Below are positions 34,387 to 42,691 of a stretch of DNA of 64,000 nt, one piece after another. Position numbers and translations under genes: made by a program. The notes beneath the pieces were generated by a model. That model did no database searches. It was not told the DNA's origin and saw nothing but the letters and a program-made list of their open reading frames with translations. The DNA lies in assembly GCF_000698575.1 (NCBI RefSeq), contig NZ_JFHD01000001.1:620001-684000 (forward strand), given 5' to 3'. Position 1 is the stretch's first letter; each line of letters opens with the position of its first letter. This DNA is from Caballeronia zhejiangensis (lineage in GTDB: Bacteria; Pseudomonadota; Gammaproteobacteria; Burkholderiales; Burkholderiaceae).

Positions 34387-35736
34387 TTAGCCGATGAACA
34401 TGTTGATGAGCAGCACCCCCGCGAGCCCGACCAGCGACTGCACGCACAGCATCAGCGTCCACGTCCGCAGGGTCTGCGAGACCGTCAGCTGGAAATACTC
34501 CTTGAAAAGCCAGAAGCCGGAGTCGTTCACATGCGACAGCATCACCGCGCCGGATGCGGTCGCGAGCACCATCAGTTCCGGCGAGACGCCCGGATGCGAC
34601 ATAAGCAGCGGCGCGACGATGCCCGAAGCCGCCACCGTCGCGACCGTCGCCGAGCCGACGCACACGCGCAGCAGCGCGGCGATCACCCATGCCAGCACGA
34701 GCGGGCTCACGGCCCAGCTCGCCGTGTGCGTGACGATGATGGTGTCCAGATGGATCGATGTCAGCATCTGCTTGAAGCCGCCGCCCGCGCCGAGAATCAG
34801 CAGGATCGCCGAGAGCGGCGCGATGCCCTTGCCGATCATCTTCTGCATGTCAGCGAGCGGGAATCGCGCCTTGATGCCGAGCGCGAAGAACGCGAAGATC
34901 ACCGCGGCAAGCAGCGACAGGATCGGATCGTTGAGCGACTGGAAGAACACGTATTGCCCGGTGCCCTTCGTGCTGTAGTCCATCCCGACGGTGCCCGCGA
35001 GCATCAGTCCGGGCGGAATCAGCAGGCACAGCACGGACAGCGCGAGCGACACGTCGGTGGCGTTCTCCGCATCGGTGCGCGTGCCGCCGGGGCCCTTCGA
35101 AAGATCGGGCGCCGGGCCGAAGCTGCGTCGCGCGAACGCGGTGAAGAGCGGACCGGTAATCACCGCCGCCGGAATCGCGATGATGAGACCGTAAAGCAGC
35201 GTGAGGCCGGTGTTGGCGTGATACGCGGTCACGGCGAGCGTCGGCGCCGGATGCGGCGGCAGCAGACCGTGCGACACGTAAAGGCCGGCTGCGAGCGGCA
35301 AGCCGATATACAGCAGATGGCTGCCGGTGCGCCGCGCGATCGTATAGACGAGCGGCGCGAGCATGATGAAGCTCACGTCGAACAGATGCGGCATGCCGAT
35401 CAAGAGCGCCGCCGCGCAGACCGTCCACGGCGCGAGCCACAACGGCCGCTTGCCGACGAACGCATTCGCGATGCGGTCCGCGCCGCCCGTGCCGATCATG
35501 ATGCCGCCCAGCACCGCGCCCAGACCCACGACCGGCCCGGTGCGCGCCAGCGCGCCGCCGAAGCCCTTCGTGAAGCTGTCGATCGCGTGCTCCGGCGTCA
35601 CGCCCGCCGCGAGCCCGAGTCCGAGCGCGACCAGCGTCAGCGCGATGAACGGACTCAGCCTGTATCGCGCGATCAAAACGATCAGCACGACAATCGCGAT
35701 CACGGCCATCGTGATCGTCCCGAATTCTCCCCGCAT
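34387..35736 (-). CDS. GntP-family permease (gluconate/hydroxyacid:H+ symporter)
   Basis: 449-residue carrier of about 12-14 membrane segments. Family signs: RYRLSPFIALTLVALGLGLA, SFTKGFGGALARTGPVVGLGAVLG, a MPHLFDVSFIMLAPLVY segment, LPPHPAPTLAVTAYHA, and the C-terminal LGAGGGFKQ, VGSATVATVAASGI and HVNDSGFWLFKEYF. These match GntP/GntT. GGGGA precedes ATG 35736. It lies between a SAF-domain oxidoreductase and a DeoR regulator, and diverges (with them) from otnK-otnC, so a four-carbon aldonate such as erythronate or threonate is the likely substrate. Confidence 0.93.
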   Translation of the reverse strand: MRGEFGTITMAVIAIVVLIVLIARYRLSPFIALTLVALGLGLAAGVTPEHAIDSFTKGFGGALARTGPVVGLGAVLGGIMIGTGGADRIANAFVGKRPLWLAPWTVCAAALLIGMPHLFDVSFIMLAPLVYTIARRTGSHLLYIGLPLAAGLYVSHGLLPPHPAPTLAVTAYHANTGLTLLYGLIIAIPAAVITGPLFTAFARRSFGPAPDLSKGPGGTRTDAENATDVSLALSVLCLLIPPGLMLAGTVGMDYSTKGTGQYVFFQSLNDPILSLLAAVIFAFFALGIKARFPLADMQKMIGKGIAPLSAILLILGAGGGFKQMLTSIHLDTIIVTHTASWAVSPLVLAWVIAALLRVCVGSATVATVAASGIVAPLLMSHPGVSPELMVLATASGAVMLSHVNDSGFWLFKEYFQLTVSQTLRTWTLMLCVQSLVGLAGVLLINMFIG

Positions 35737-35795
35737 GGTGTCCCCTTCCTGATTCAGTGTTCGAATGATTTCGTCGTTATCGGAACGTGCGGCGC

Positions 35796-37175
35796 TCAGG
35801 CGCAGCCCGTCGTCCATGCGCTCAACAGCGCTTCGTCGGGGTTGTATAGATCGGCGATCGTGATGAGTTCGCCCGCCTTCACATCGCGTGCGAGCGTCGT
35901 GTGAGCCGCGAGATACAGCGGCGCGACATCGGCGGGGGCGTTCCTGCGATCGAGCAGCACGGCCTGCACGCCGGTCACGTCGTGATGATGGCCGCCCATG
36001 TGCAGCACCGTGCCCGCGGCGATATCCACGTTCGCGCGGCCCGCCAGCACGACGCATTGCGCCGGCTTCGCCGCGCCCGACGGACGCCCGTGCAGCACCG
36101 CGTCGAGCAGCGTGATCGGCGTCTCGACGCCCATGAAGTGATACGGCAGATACAGGCACGCGTAGCGGCCGTTGCGGCTCACGACGTGGCCCTTTTGCGC
36201 GAGCAGTTCCCACGTCGGCGCATCGAAGGTACGCACGACGACGAACACGCCGCCCGCGAAGCTCGCCTCGTCGGGACGGCGCAGCATGTTGAACACGTCG
36301 ATGACGCCCGAGCGCGACAGCACGCCGCCGTCTTCGCGCAGCGCGTAGATGTCGGCAAGTTCGGTCGTGCGCGCGACCGGGTAATGCAGCAGTTCGACGT
36401 CGGATACGAGGTTCGTGTTCGTCGCGACGACGCTCATCTCGCAGTAATCCGCCGTCGCCGATGTCTTGCGGCCGCGCAGCGCTTCGCGGCGCGCGGCGAG
36501 CGTCGCGGGAATGTCGTCGCCGAGCGACATGAGGCCGGCGAGTTCCGGCGCTTCGAACGTCTGATCGAGCTGTGTGACCTTGCCGGTCGCATCGTCGAAC
36601 ACGAGGTCGTATTCGCTCGACTTGCCCGCCGCGACGACATCGAGCCCCAGCACGCGCGCCCACGTCACCCAGCCGATCAGGTTCGACGGCTGATCGCCGT
36701 CCGCCGTCGTGTAGACGACGCCCTGGCGCTGGGCGAGCCGCGCGAGCGACACGCCCGCGACCGAATCGACTTCCTTGCTCACCATCGCGACGTGGCGCTT
36801 CGCGATGAGCGCCGCGACCGCCACGCGATAGCCCACCGACGGATTGCCGGTCGCTTCGACGAGGATGTCGTACTGCGCCGAGGCGATCAGCGCGACGTCG
36901 GCGACGAGCGCGATCTTGCCGGCGTCGAGCGCGGCGACGCTCGCGGCATCGGCGCATTCGACGAGCGCGGCTTCATCGAAACCCAGCTCGATGCACATCG
37001 CGCGCAACCCGGCGACGTCGAGATCGCACAGGACCGCCGGAAAGAGGCGCGCCATCAGCCGCGTCTGCGCGAGCAGCGTGCGGGCGAAACCGCCCTTCGC
37101 GCCGGTCAGCGCGTAACGCACCGGCTGGCCCGCGTGCGCCGACGAAGCCGGGGAAAACAGAAGTTCGAAGTTCAT
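35796..37175 (-). CDS. Homoserine dehydrogenase-like oxidoreductase with C-terminal SAF domain (COG4091 type)
   Basis: 459 residues. The N-terminal Rossmann part shows VRYALTGAKGGFARTLLAQ, a ILVEATGNPSVG segment and VAMVSKEVDSVAG as in homoserine dehydrogenases; residues from ~375 resemble a SAF fold (GTVLHMGGHHHDVTG, then TLARDVKAGELITIADLYNP). Proteins of this type are often mislabelled as FlgA. The reaction is not known to me. Being first gene of the operon divergent from otnK-otnC, it may supply the oxidation step for an acid sugar or a branched-chain polyol acid. Confidence 0.82.
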   Translation of the reverse strand: MNFELLFSPASSAHAGQPVRYALTGAKGGFARTLLAQTRLMARLFPAVLCDLDVAGLRAMCIELGFDEAALVECADAASVAALDAGKIALVADVALIASAQYDILVEATGNPSVGYRVAVAALIAKRHVAMVSKEVDSVAGVSLARLAQRQGVVYTTADGDQPSNLIGWVTWARVLGLDVVAAGKSSEYDLVFDDATGKVTQLDQTFEAPELAGLMSLGDDIPATLAARREALRGRKTSATADYCEMSVVATNTNLVSDVELLHYPVARTTELADIYALREDGGVLSRSGVIDVFNMLRRPDEASFAGGVFVVVRTFDAPTWELLAQKGHVVSRNGRYACLYLPYHFMGVETPITLLDAVLHGRPSGAAKPAQCVVLAGRANVDIAAGTVLHMGGHHHDVTGVQAVLLDRRNAPADVAPLYLAAHTTLARDVKAGELITIADLYNPDEALLSAWTTGCA

Positions 37176-37269
37176 CTTGGGATCCGCGCAAAAAAGCGTT
37201 GCCGACGCACGTTAGCCGGCGAACGGGGTGACAGGTCGCGGACACAGCCCGCGCCCAATGGAGCAGACG

Positions 37270-37315
37270 TTAACGCTCTTTATCATTACAGTCAATTTTT
37301 TTAACATCGATTAAC
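37270..37315. promoter_or_regulatory. Candidate DeoR-type half-sites in the divergent promoter
   Basis: Three TTAAC pentamers start at 37270, 37301 and 37311, i.e. spaced 31 and 10 bases, close to whole helical turns, within an AT-rich patch between the SAF gene and otnK. The regular phasing suggests a multi-site operator for the linked DeoR-family protein, though the half-site itself is short. Confidence 0.4.
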
Positions 37316-37361
37316 ACGGAATGTTCACTGCGCCGTACAATCGGCCGCCGGAGGGAACACC

Positions 37362-38663
37362 ATGCAAACAAGCCATCGCCGTCCCGTTCTGGGATGCATC
37401 GCCGACGATTTCACCGGCGCCACCGACCTCGCCAGCACGCTGGTGCGCGGCGGCATGCGTACGATCCAGACCATCGGCGTGCCAGCATCCGCCGTGCTCG
37501 ACGATGTCGACGCGCTCGTCGTCGCGCTCAAATCGCGCACCATCGCTGCGGACGACGCCATCGCGCAGTCGCTCGCCGCGCTCGACTGGCTGCGCGGCCA
37601 GGGCTGCCGTCGGTTTTTCTTCAAGTACTGCTCGACCTTCGATTCGACCGATGCGGGCAACATCGGACCGGTTGCCGAGGCGCTGCTCGATGCGCTCGCC
37701 GACGGCGGCGAAGGCGACTTCGCGATCGCCTGCCCGGCGTTTCCGGAGAACGGGCGCACCGTGTATCGCGGACATCTGTTCGTCGGCGATGCGCTGCTCA
37801 ACGAATCCGGCATGGAGAACCATCCGCTCACGCCGATGCGCGATCCCAACCTCGTGCGCGTGCTGCAGCGTCAGTCGAAGTCGACAGTCGGCCTGATCGC
37901 GAGCGCGACGGTCGCGGCGGGCGCCGATGCCGTGCGCGACGCGATCGCGAAGCTGCGCGCCGACGGCGTGCGCCTCGCCATCGCCGATGCGCTCACCGAT
38001 GCCGACCTGCGCACGCTCGGCGAAGCGTGCGCGGAGTTGCCGCTCGTCACGGGCGGCTCGGGCGTCGCCATCGGATTGCCGGAAAATTTCCGCCGCGCGG
38101 GACTGATCGAGCCGAACGACAAGGCCGCCGATCTTCCGGCCGTCAGCGGCCCGGCGCTCGTTCTGGCAGGCAGCGCGTCGAAGGCAACCAACGCGCAGGT
38201 CGCGGAATGGCTCGAGACGCGCCCCGCGTACCGCATCGATCCGCGTGCGCTCGCGCGTGGCGAAGCCGTCGTCGAGGCAGCGCTCGCTTTCATCGATACG
38301 CACGCGACGCAGCCGGTGCTGGTCTATGCGACCGCCGCGCCCGACGAAGTGAGCGAAGTGCAACGCGAGCTGGGCGTCGCGGCGGCGGGCAAGCTCGTCG
38401 AGGATGCGCTCGCCGCCATCGCCCGCGAGGCGAAGGCGCGCGGCGTGCGCAAGTTCGTGGTGGCGGGCGGCGAGACCTCGGGCGCGGTGGTGCAGGCGCT
38501 CGGCGTCGACATGCTGCAGATCGGACCGCCGATCGATCCGGGCGTGCCCGTCACGGTCGCGCTCGGCGAGACGCCGCTCGTGCTCGCGCTCAAGTCGGGC
38601 AACTTCGGCGCACGCGATTTCTTCGCGAAGGCCCTGCGCTATGCCGAAGGAGAACGTTCGTGA
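37362..38663 (+). CDS. otnK: Four-carbon acid-sugar kinase (3-oxo-tetronate kinase, DUF1537 family)
   Basis: 433-residue ATP-dependent kinase. The diagnostic N-terminus LGCIADDFTGATDLASTLVR and FFKYCSTFDSTDAGNIGPV, together with the C-terminal ATP-binding VVAGGETSGAVVQALGVDML, mark OtnK-type DUF1537 kinases, which phosphorylate 3-oxo-tetronates for the next-gene decarboxylase. GGAGGGAA precedes the ATG. The stop overlaps the start of otnC. Pathways of this kind normally also have an LtnD/DenD-type dehydrogenase and OtnI isomerase, which are absent here. Confidence 0.92.
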   Translation: MQTSHRRPVLGCIADDFTGATDLASTLVRGGMRTIQTIGVPASAVLDDVDALVVALKSRTIAADDAIAQSLAALDWLRGQGCRRFFFKYCSTFDSTDAGNIGPVAEALLDALADGGEGDFAIACPAFPENGRTVYRGHLFVGDALLNESGMENHPLTPMRDPNLVRVLQRQSKSTVGLIASATVAAGADAVRDAIAKLRADGVRLAIADALTDADLRTLGEACAELPLVTGGSGVAIGLPENFRRAGLIEPNDKAADLPAVSGPALVLAGSASKATNAQVAEWLETRPAYRIDPRALARGEAVVEAALAFIDTHATQPVLVYATAAPDEVSEVQRELGVAAAGKLVEDALAAIAREAKARGVRKFVVAGGETSGAVVQALGVDMLQIGPPIDPGVPVTVALGETPLVLALKSGNFGARDFFAKALRYAEGERS

Positions 38664-39298
38664 TGACCGACGCGAAATTGCGCGAGGAAATCTGCGCGGT
38701 CGGCGCGAGCCTCTATGCGCGCGGCTATACCGTGGGCAGCGCGGGCAATATCAGCGCGCGCTGCGACGATGGCTGGCTCATCACGCCGACCGACGCCTGT
38801 CTCGGGCGGCTCGATCCGGCGGACATCGCGAAGGTCGATGCGCAAGGCCGGCATGTGTCGGGCGCGCGGCCATCGAAGACGCTGGAACTGCATCGCCGAA
38901 TCTACGAAAACAACGCCGATACGCGCGGCATCGTGCATACGCATTCCACTTCGCTCGTCGCGCTGACGCTCGCGGGCGTATGGAGCGATGAAGACGTGCT
39001 GCCGCCCATCACGCCGTACTACGTGATGAAGGTCGGGCATGTGCCGCTCGTGCGATACCGGCGTCCGGGCGACCCGCAGGTGGCCGCGGAAATCGCGCGG
39101 CGTGCGTCGTCCGTGCGGGCCGTATTGCTCGAACGGCTCGGGCCGGTAGTGTGGGAACGCAGCGTCTCGCACGCTTCGTATGCGCTCGAGGAACTCGAAG
39201 AAACCGCGCGTCTGTGGCTCATGACGACGCCGCGTCCCGCTCCGCTGGATCAGTCCGCCATCGCTGACTTGTGCGCGGCTTTTGGCGTGCGCTGGTAG
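38663..39298 (+). CDS. otnC: Class II aldolase family, 3-oxo-tetronate 4-phosphate decarboxylase
   Basis: 211-residue zinc enzyme of the class II aldolase/adducin family, removing CO2 from 3-oxo-tetronate 4-phosphate to give a triose phosphate. Signs: YTVGSAGNISARCDDGWLIT, ARPSKTLELHRRIYE, the zinc pair in GIVHTHSTSLVAL, and PYYVMKVGHVPLV. The ATG overlaps the otnK stop (TGATG), so translation is coupled. Function is assigned from family and pairing with otnK. Confidence 0.9.
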   Translation: MTDAKLREEICAVGASLYARGYTVGSAGNISARCDDGWLITPTDACLGRLDPADIAKVDAQGRHVSGARPSKTLELHRRIYENNADTRGIVHTHSTSLVALTLAGVWSDEDVLPPITPYYVMKVGHVPLVRYRRPGDPQVAAEIARRASSVRAVLLERLGPVVWERSVSHASYALEELEETARLWLMTTPRPAPLDQSAIADLCAAFGVRW

Positions 39299-39357
39299 CG
39301 GCGCAGCAAGCGAATCGGTGAGATGTGCGTTCGATCGTCGACAGAACGCCGTCGCGA

Positions 39358-39429
39358 TCAGAACTTGTGCACCAGGCCGATCCCGATGCCGCGCGAGTCG
39401 CTGCCGGGCGCGACCGAAAGGGCCGAACG
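39358..39429 (-). pseudogene. Remnant of a Gram-negative porin C-terminus
   Basis: On the minus strand 23 codons read LSVAPGSDSRGIGIGLVHKF before a stop. The last strand with terminal Phe (G-I-G-L-x-H-K-F) is the outer-membrane insertion signature of Burkholderia trimeric porins. No other porin sequence is present upstream, where the IclR gene begins its stop. It looks like the scar of a deleted porin gene. The short length makes this moderate evidence. Confidence 0.45.
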
Positions 39430-39430
39430 C

Positions 39431-40216
39431 TCATCCCTTGCCGAGCGGCGGCCGGCTCGGAAATCCCGCGAGATTGCTCAACTGGGCCAGCTCATTGGAA
39501 GCTTCGAGCAGCAGGACCGAATACTCGTGAATCTTCTCGGCGGTCAGCCGCACGCGCGGACCGGCCAGGCTGATCACGCCGACGCAGCGCGAGCCGCTGA
39601 CCACAGGCACGGCCACCGCCGACATGCGCGGCGCAAACACCTCGTCGATCATCGCGTAGCCACGCACGCGCGCCGCGTGCAGGAAACCGAGTAGCGCCTT
39701 GAGCGTCGTCGGCGCATTGGGTCCGAACTCGTTCGGCTGCCCGAAGCCCTGCTTCAGCACGAGCGCGGCCGCGCGTTCATCGGACATCGTCATGAGCCAT
39801 GCGTGTCCGGTCGATGTGCACGAAAGCTGCGCTGCCTGGCCCATGTCGGGATCGTAGCGAAAGCCGGTGCGTTGCCCGTCTGCCTTCCCTACCCAGATGA
39901 TCGCTTCACCGTCCACCAGCGACAGACGCGCCAGTTCGCCGGTCCGCGCGGCGACGCGTTCGATGATCGGCTGGGCGATATCCGCGATGCCCGTGAGACT
40001 CAGGAATTCCAGCCCGTTCGATGTCATCCGCATGGTCAGGATGTAGCGGCCGTGATCGGCCATCTGCCTGACATAGCCGCCTTCGACGAGCTCGACGAGC
40101 ACGCGGTGGCATGTGCTGCGCGGCAAGCCGAGCGCATCGGCGATGGCCAAAAGGCCCGCGCCTTCGCCTTGCGACGCGAGAAAGTCGAGGACACGCAGAC
40201 CGTTTTTCAGCGACAT
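39431..40216 (-). CDS. IclR-family transcriptional regulator
   Basis: 261 residues. Winged HTH near the start: SLKNGLRVLDFLASQGEG, AIADALGLPRSTCHRVLVEL; effector GAF-like domain includes RVAARTGELARLSLVDGEAI, LSCTSTGHAWL and VRGYAMIDEVFAPRMSAVAV with the family VISLAGP near the end. It diverges from the MFS-aroQ pair; a 15-bp dyad between them is the probable operator. Aromatic or hydroaromatic acids are common IclR effectors. Confidence 0.93.
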   Translation of the reverse strand: MSLKNGLRVLDFLASQGEGAGLLAIADALGLPRSTCHRVLVELVEGGYVRQMADHGRYILTMRMTSNGLEFLSLTGIADIAQPIIERVAARTGELARLSLVDGEAIIWVGKADGQRTGFRYDPDMGQAAQLSCTSTGHAWLMTMSDERAAALVLKQGFGQPNEFGPNAPTTLKALLGFLHAARVRGYAMIDEVFAPRMSAVAVPVVSGSRCVGVISLAGPRVRLTAEKIHEYSVLLLEASNELAQLSNLAGFPSRPPLGKG

Positions 40217-40246
40217 CGTTTGGCTATTTTCGTGATATGAAACGCA

Positions 40247-40261
40247 GTTCCGGTGCGGAAC
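40247..40261. promoter_or_regulatory. Candidate IclR operator
   Basis: GTTCCG-GTG-CGGAAC is a perfect inverted repeat of 15 bp between the IclR gene and the divergent MFS gene. The GTTCCG...CGGAAC pattern resembles operators of IclR-family regulators of aromatic-acid genes, which supports control of both promoters. Confidence 0.6.
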
Positions 40262-40344
40262 GCCTCGCTTTGGCAGCGCAAACAATAGCATCTGTTCGTC
40301 ACCAGAAACGAACGTTTGAAGATACCGAAAATTCAGGAGACGTC

Positions 40345-41688
40345 ATGTCAGTCATCGCTGACCCAAACATTGCCGCGAGCGAACGATCCGCACAGGCTCA
40401 CTTGATGGCGCGTCGCGCGGTGGCGGGCGCCACCGTCGGTACGGCGCTGGAATGGTTCGACTTCGCGTTGTACGGCGTGGTCGCGGCCACGATCTTTCCC
40501 AAGCTGTTCTTCCCGTCCCTCGACCCGACCGCCTCACTGCTCGCATCGCTCGCGAGCTTCTGGGCCGGGCTTGCCGCGCGGCCCCTCGGCGCGGTGATCT
40601 GCGGCATGCTCGGCGATCGCTGGGGACGCCGCAACCTCATGCTGATAACGGTCTCGGTGATGGGCGCGTCGTCGTTCCTGATGGGACTGCTGCCCACTTA
40701 TCAGCAAGTCGGCATCCTCGCGCCCACGTTGCTGGTCTCCTTGCGCATCGTTCAGGGTTTCGCGCTCGGCGGGGAATCGACGGGCGCGCAATTGATGGCC
40801 GTCGAACACGCATCCGCTTCGAAGCGCGGGCTGTATTCGGGCCTGCTCGGCATTTGCTCGCCGCTCAGCCAGATACTCGCCAATCTCGCGCTCTTCACGT
40901 TGTCCGCCTTGCTGTCGGCCGATGACTTCGAATCGTTCGGATGGAGAATCCCGTTCCTCGCGAGTTTCGTGCTCGTGCTGCTCGGCATCTATATCCGCAT
41001 GAAGGTCAGCGAGACGCCGGCATTCGAGGCGCTCAGGAAGAAAGGCGAAGGCGCGCGCGCCGCGAATCCCCTCGGCGTCGTATTCAAGTTCCACTGGCGC
41101 ACCGCGCTGCGCCTCACGCTGTTCTTCTGCGGCCCGGCTGCGCTGTTCTATCTGATCGTGGTGTTCTCGCTCAGCTATCTGACGAAGAACCTCGGCGTGC
41201 CCAAACAGACCGGCTTCATGCTGCTGATGGTCGCCAATGTCTGCGCCATCGTGGGCGCTCTGGCGGGCGGCTATCTGAGCGACCGGATCGGGCGCAAGCG
41301 CGCGCTGATGATCGGCTCCTTCTGCACGCTGATCTGCTGCCTGATCTACTTTCCGATCCTCAATCAGCACTCCATCGCCATGACGATGGCCGTGATGGGC
41401 GCCTTCCTCGGCTTCACACAGTTCCAGAGCGGCATTCAGCCGGTGTGGTTCGCAGAATCGTTTCCGACCGAAGCGCGCTACACGGGCTCCGCGCTGTCCT
41501 ACTCCGGCGCCAATCTGCTCACCGGCGGACCGATGCCGATCGTCGCGGTCGCGCTGCTCAATGCCTTTCACGGTTCACCGTGGGCCATCGTCGCTGTCTG
41601 CGGCTCGCTGAACCTGCTTTCCTTCCTCATGATCGCGACGTCGCGGGAAACCAAAGACACGTCCCTCGAACGCAGCGCTACCCACTGA
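40345..41688 (+). CDS. MFS transporter, MHS family (shikimate/quinate-type candidate)
   Basis: 447-residue, 12-segment proton symporter. MHS signs: TVGTALEWFDFALYGVVAAT, GDRWGRRNLMLITVSVMG, RIVQGFALGGESTGAQLMAVEH and a mirrored GGYLSDRIGRKRALMIG. AGGAGA lies 6 bases before ATG 40345. The next gene, 4 bases on, is an AroQ-like dehydroquinase, so uptake of shikimate, quinate or dehydroquinate is a reasonable guess (ShiA is an MHS protein). Regulated probably by the divergent IclR gene. Confidence 0.92.
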   Translation: MSVIADPNIAASERSAQAHLMARRAVAGATVGTALEWFDFALYGVVAATIFPKLFFPSLDPTASLLASLASFWAGLAARPLGAVICGMLGDRWGRRNLMLITVSVMGASSFLMGLLPTYQQVGILAPTLLVSLRIVQGFALGGESTGAQLMAVEHASASKRGLYSGLLGICSPLSQILANLALFTLSALLSADDFESFGWRIPFLASFVLVLLGIYIRMKVSETPAFEALRKKGEGARAANPLGVVFKFHWRTALRLTLFFCGPAALFYLIVVFSLSYLTKNLGVPKQTGFMLLMVANVCAIVGALAGGYLSDRIGRKRALMIGSFCTLICCLIYFPILNQHSIAMTMAVMGAFLGFTQFQSGIQPVWFAESFPTEARYTGSALSYSGANLLTGGPMPIVAVALLNAFHGSPWAIVAVCGSLNLLSFLMIATSRETKDTSLERSATH

Positions 41689-41692
41689 CACC

Positions 41693-42139
41693 ATGGCTCG
41701 CAAACTCTACATTCTCAACGGCTCCAATCTGAACATGCTCGGCGCACGGGAGCCGCACATCTACGGGCATACGACGCTAAAGGACATCGAACAGAACTGT
41801 CTCGCGCTCGGCGAGACGCTCAAGTTCGACTGCGTATTCCGTCAGACCAACAGCGAAAGTCAACTGATCGACTGGATTCAGGAGGCGTTCTTGCAGGACG
41901 CCGCGCTGATCATCAACCCGGCAGGTTTTTCGTTCGGGCGGATTCCGGTGCTCGACGCGGTCAAGCTGATTCGCCGGCCGGTGGTGGAAGTGCACATCAC
42001 GAACATTCATCGGCGCTCAGAGGAGTATCGCCATTCGACGATCTCGGTGGCCGCCACCGCGGTCATCTGCGGAGCCGGCGCGAACGGCTACTTGCTCGCG
42101 ATCCGCGCGGTCGACGACCTCTGGGGCGATCAAAGCTGA
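41693..42139 (+). CDS. Type II 3-dehydroquinate dehydratase-like protein with altered active site
   Basis: 148 residues, flavodoxin-like AroQ fold. Conserved: ILNGSNLNMLGAREP with Arg19 and Tyr24, Asn75, and VEVHITNIH with His101. Altered: the NPGAYTH loop of AroQ is here NPAGFSF, so the invariant His81 is Phe, and the SNHEGELID loop is TNSESQLID. These changes would weaken or change dehydratase chemistry. It is coupled to an MHS carrier and is probably a catabolic or neofunctionalised paralogue, not the biosynthetic AroQ. Its end overlaps the convergent Nudix gene by 10 bases. Confidence 0.85.
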   Translation: MARKLYILNGSNLNMLGAREPHIYGHTTLKDIEQNCLALGETLKFDCVFRQTNSESQLIDWIQEAFLQDAALIINPAGFSFGRIPVLDAVKLIRRPVVEVHITNIHRRSEEYRHSTISVAATAVICGAGANGYLLAIRAVDDLWGDQS

Positions 42140-42636
42140 GTCTCGCAATACGCGGCCGCTGCGTCCGTCAACGCAAGGCCGCGCAATTCTTCCGGCGACG
42201 CCCAGTGCACGGCGATGATCTCGCGATTATCGAGCCGCAATCCGGGCATCGCATCGAGATGCAGCTCGAAGAAATGCACGGTGTCGCGCCGTCCGTCCCA
42301 TATGCCGCACGCGCTGCCCGCAGGGCGTAGCGGATGCGACGTGAGGCCGATCTCTTCTTCGAGTTCGCGCAGCGCCGCGGCATGAGGCGTCTCGCCCGGG
42401 TCGATACTTCCGCCGGGCAAGTTCCATTCGAGCCGATACGACGGCTTCACCAGGAGGAGCATCGATCCGACGTAGATCGCCACGAGCGCGCCTTCGTGCT
42501 CAGGCTGTCGAAGGCTCCACCACGCGCGCGCGAGCCGGAACGCGACGCGAAGCATCACGCGCCAGACAGAGTCGATCAGCGTGGCCGGCCGCGCCTGGTC
42601 GTGATTGCGCGTGGGGGCTCGCTCCTTTCGTTGCAT
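42130..42636 (-). CDS. Nudix hydrolase
   Basis: 168 residues. The Nudix box is complete: GGSIDPGETPHAAALRELEEEIGL contains G-x5-E-x7-RELEEEIG spacing for metal-pyrophosphate cleavage. An N-terminal basic stretch with a hydrophobic patch (VWRVMLRVAFRLARAWW) may associate with membrane or protein. I chose ATG 42636; a GTG at 42675 is also open. It follows the chemoreceptor gene on the same strand and converges on the AroQ-like gene. Substrate (NDP-X) unknown. Confidence 0.88.
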   Translation of the reverse strand: MQRKERAPTRNHDQARPATLIDSVWRVMLRVAFRLARAWWSLRQPEHEGALVAIYVGSMLLLVKPSYRLEWNLPGGSIDPGETPHAAALRELEEEIGLTSHPLRPAGSACGIWDGRRDTVHFFELHLDAMPGLRLDNREIIAVHWASPEELRGLALTDAAAAYCETQL

Positions 42637-42691
42637 CGTCAGAGAGTCTTCCGTTTCGTTGCGTTCATGCGGCACAGTTTATCGCGCGTGC

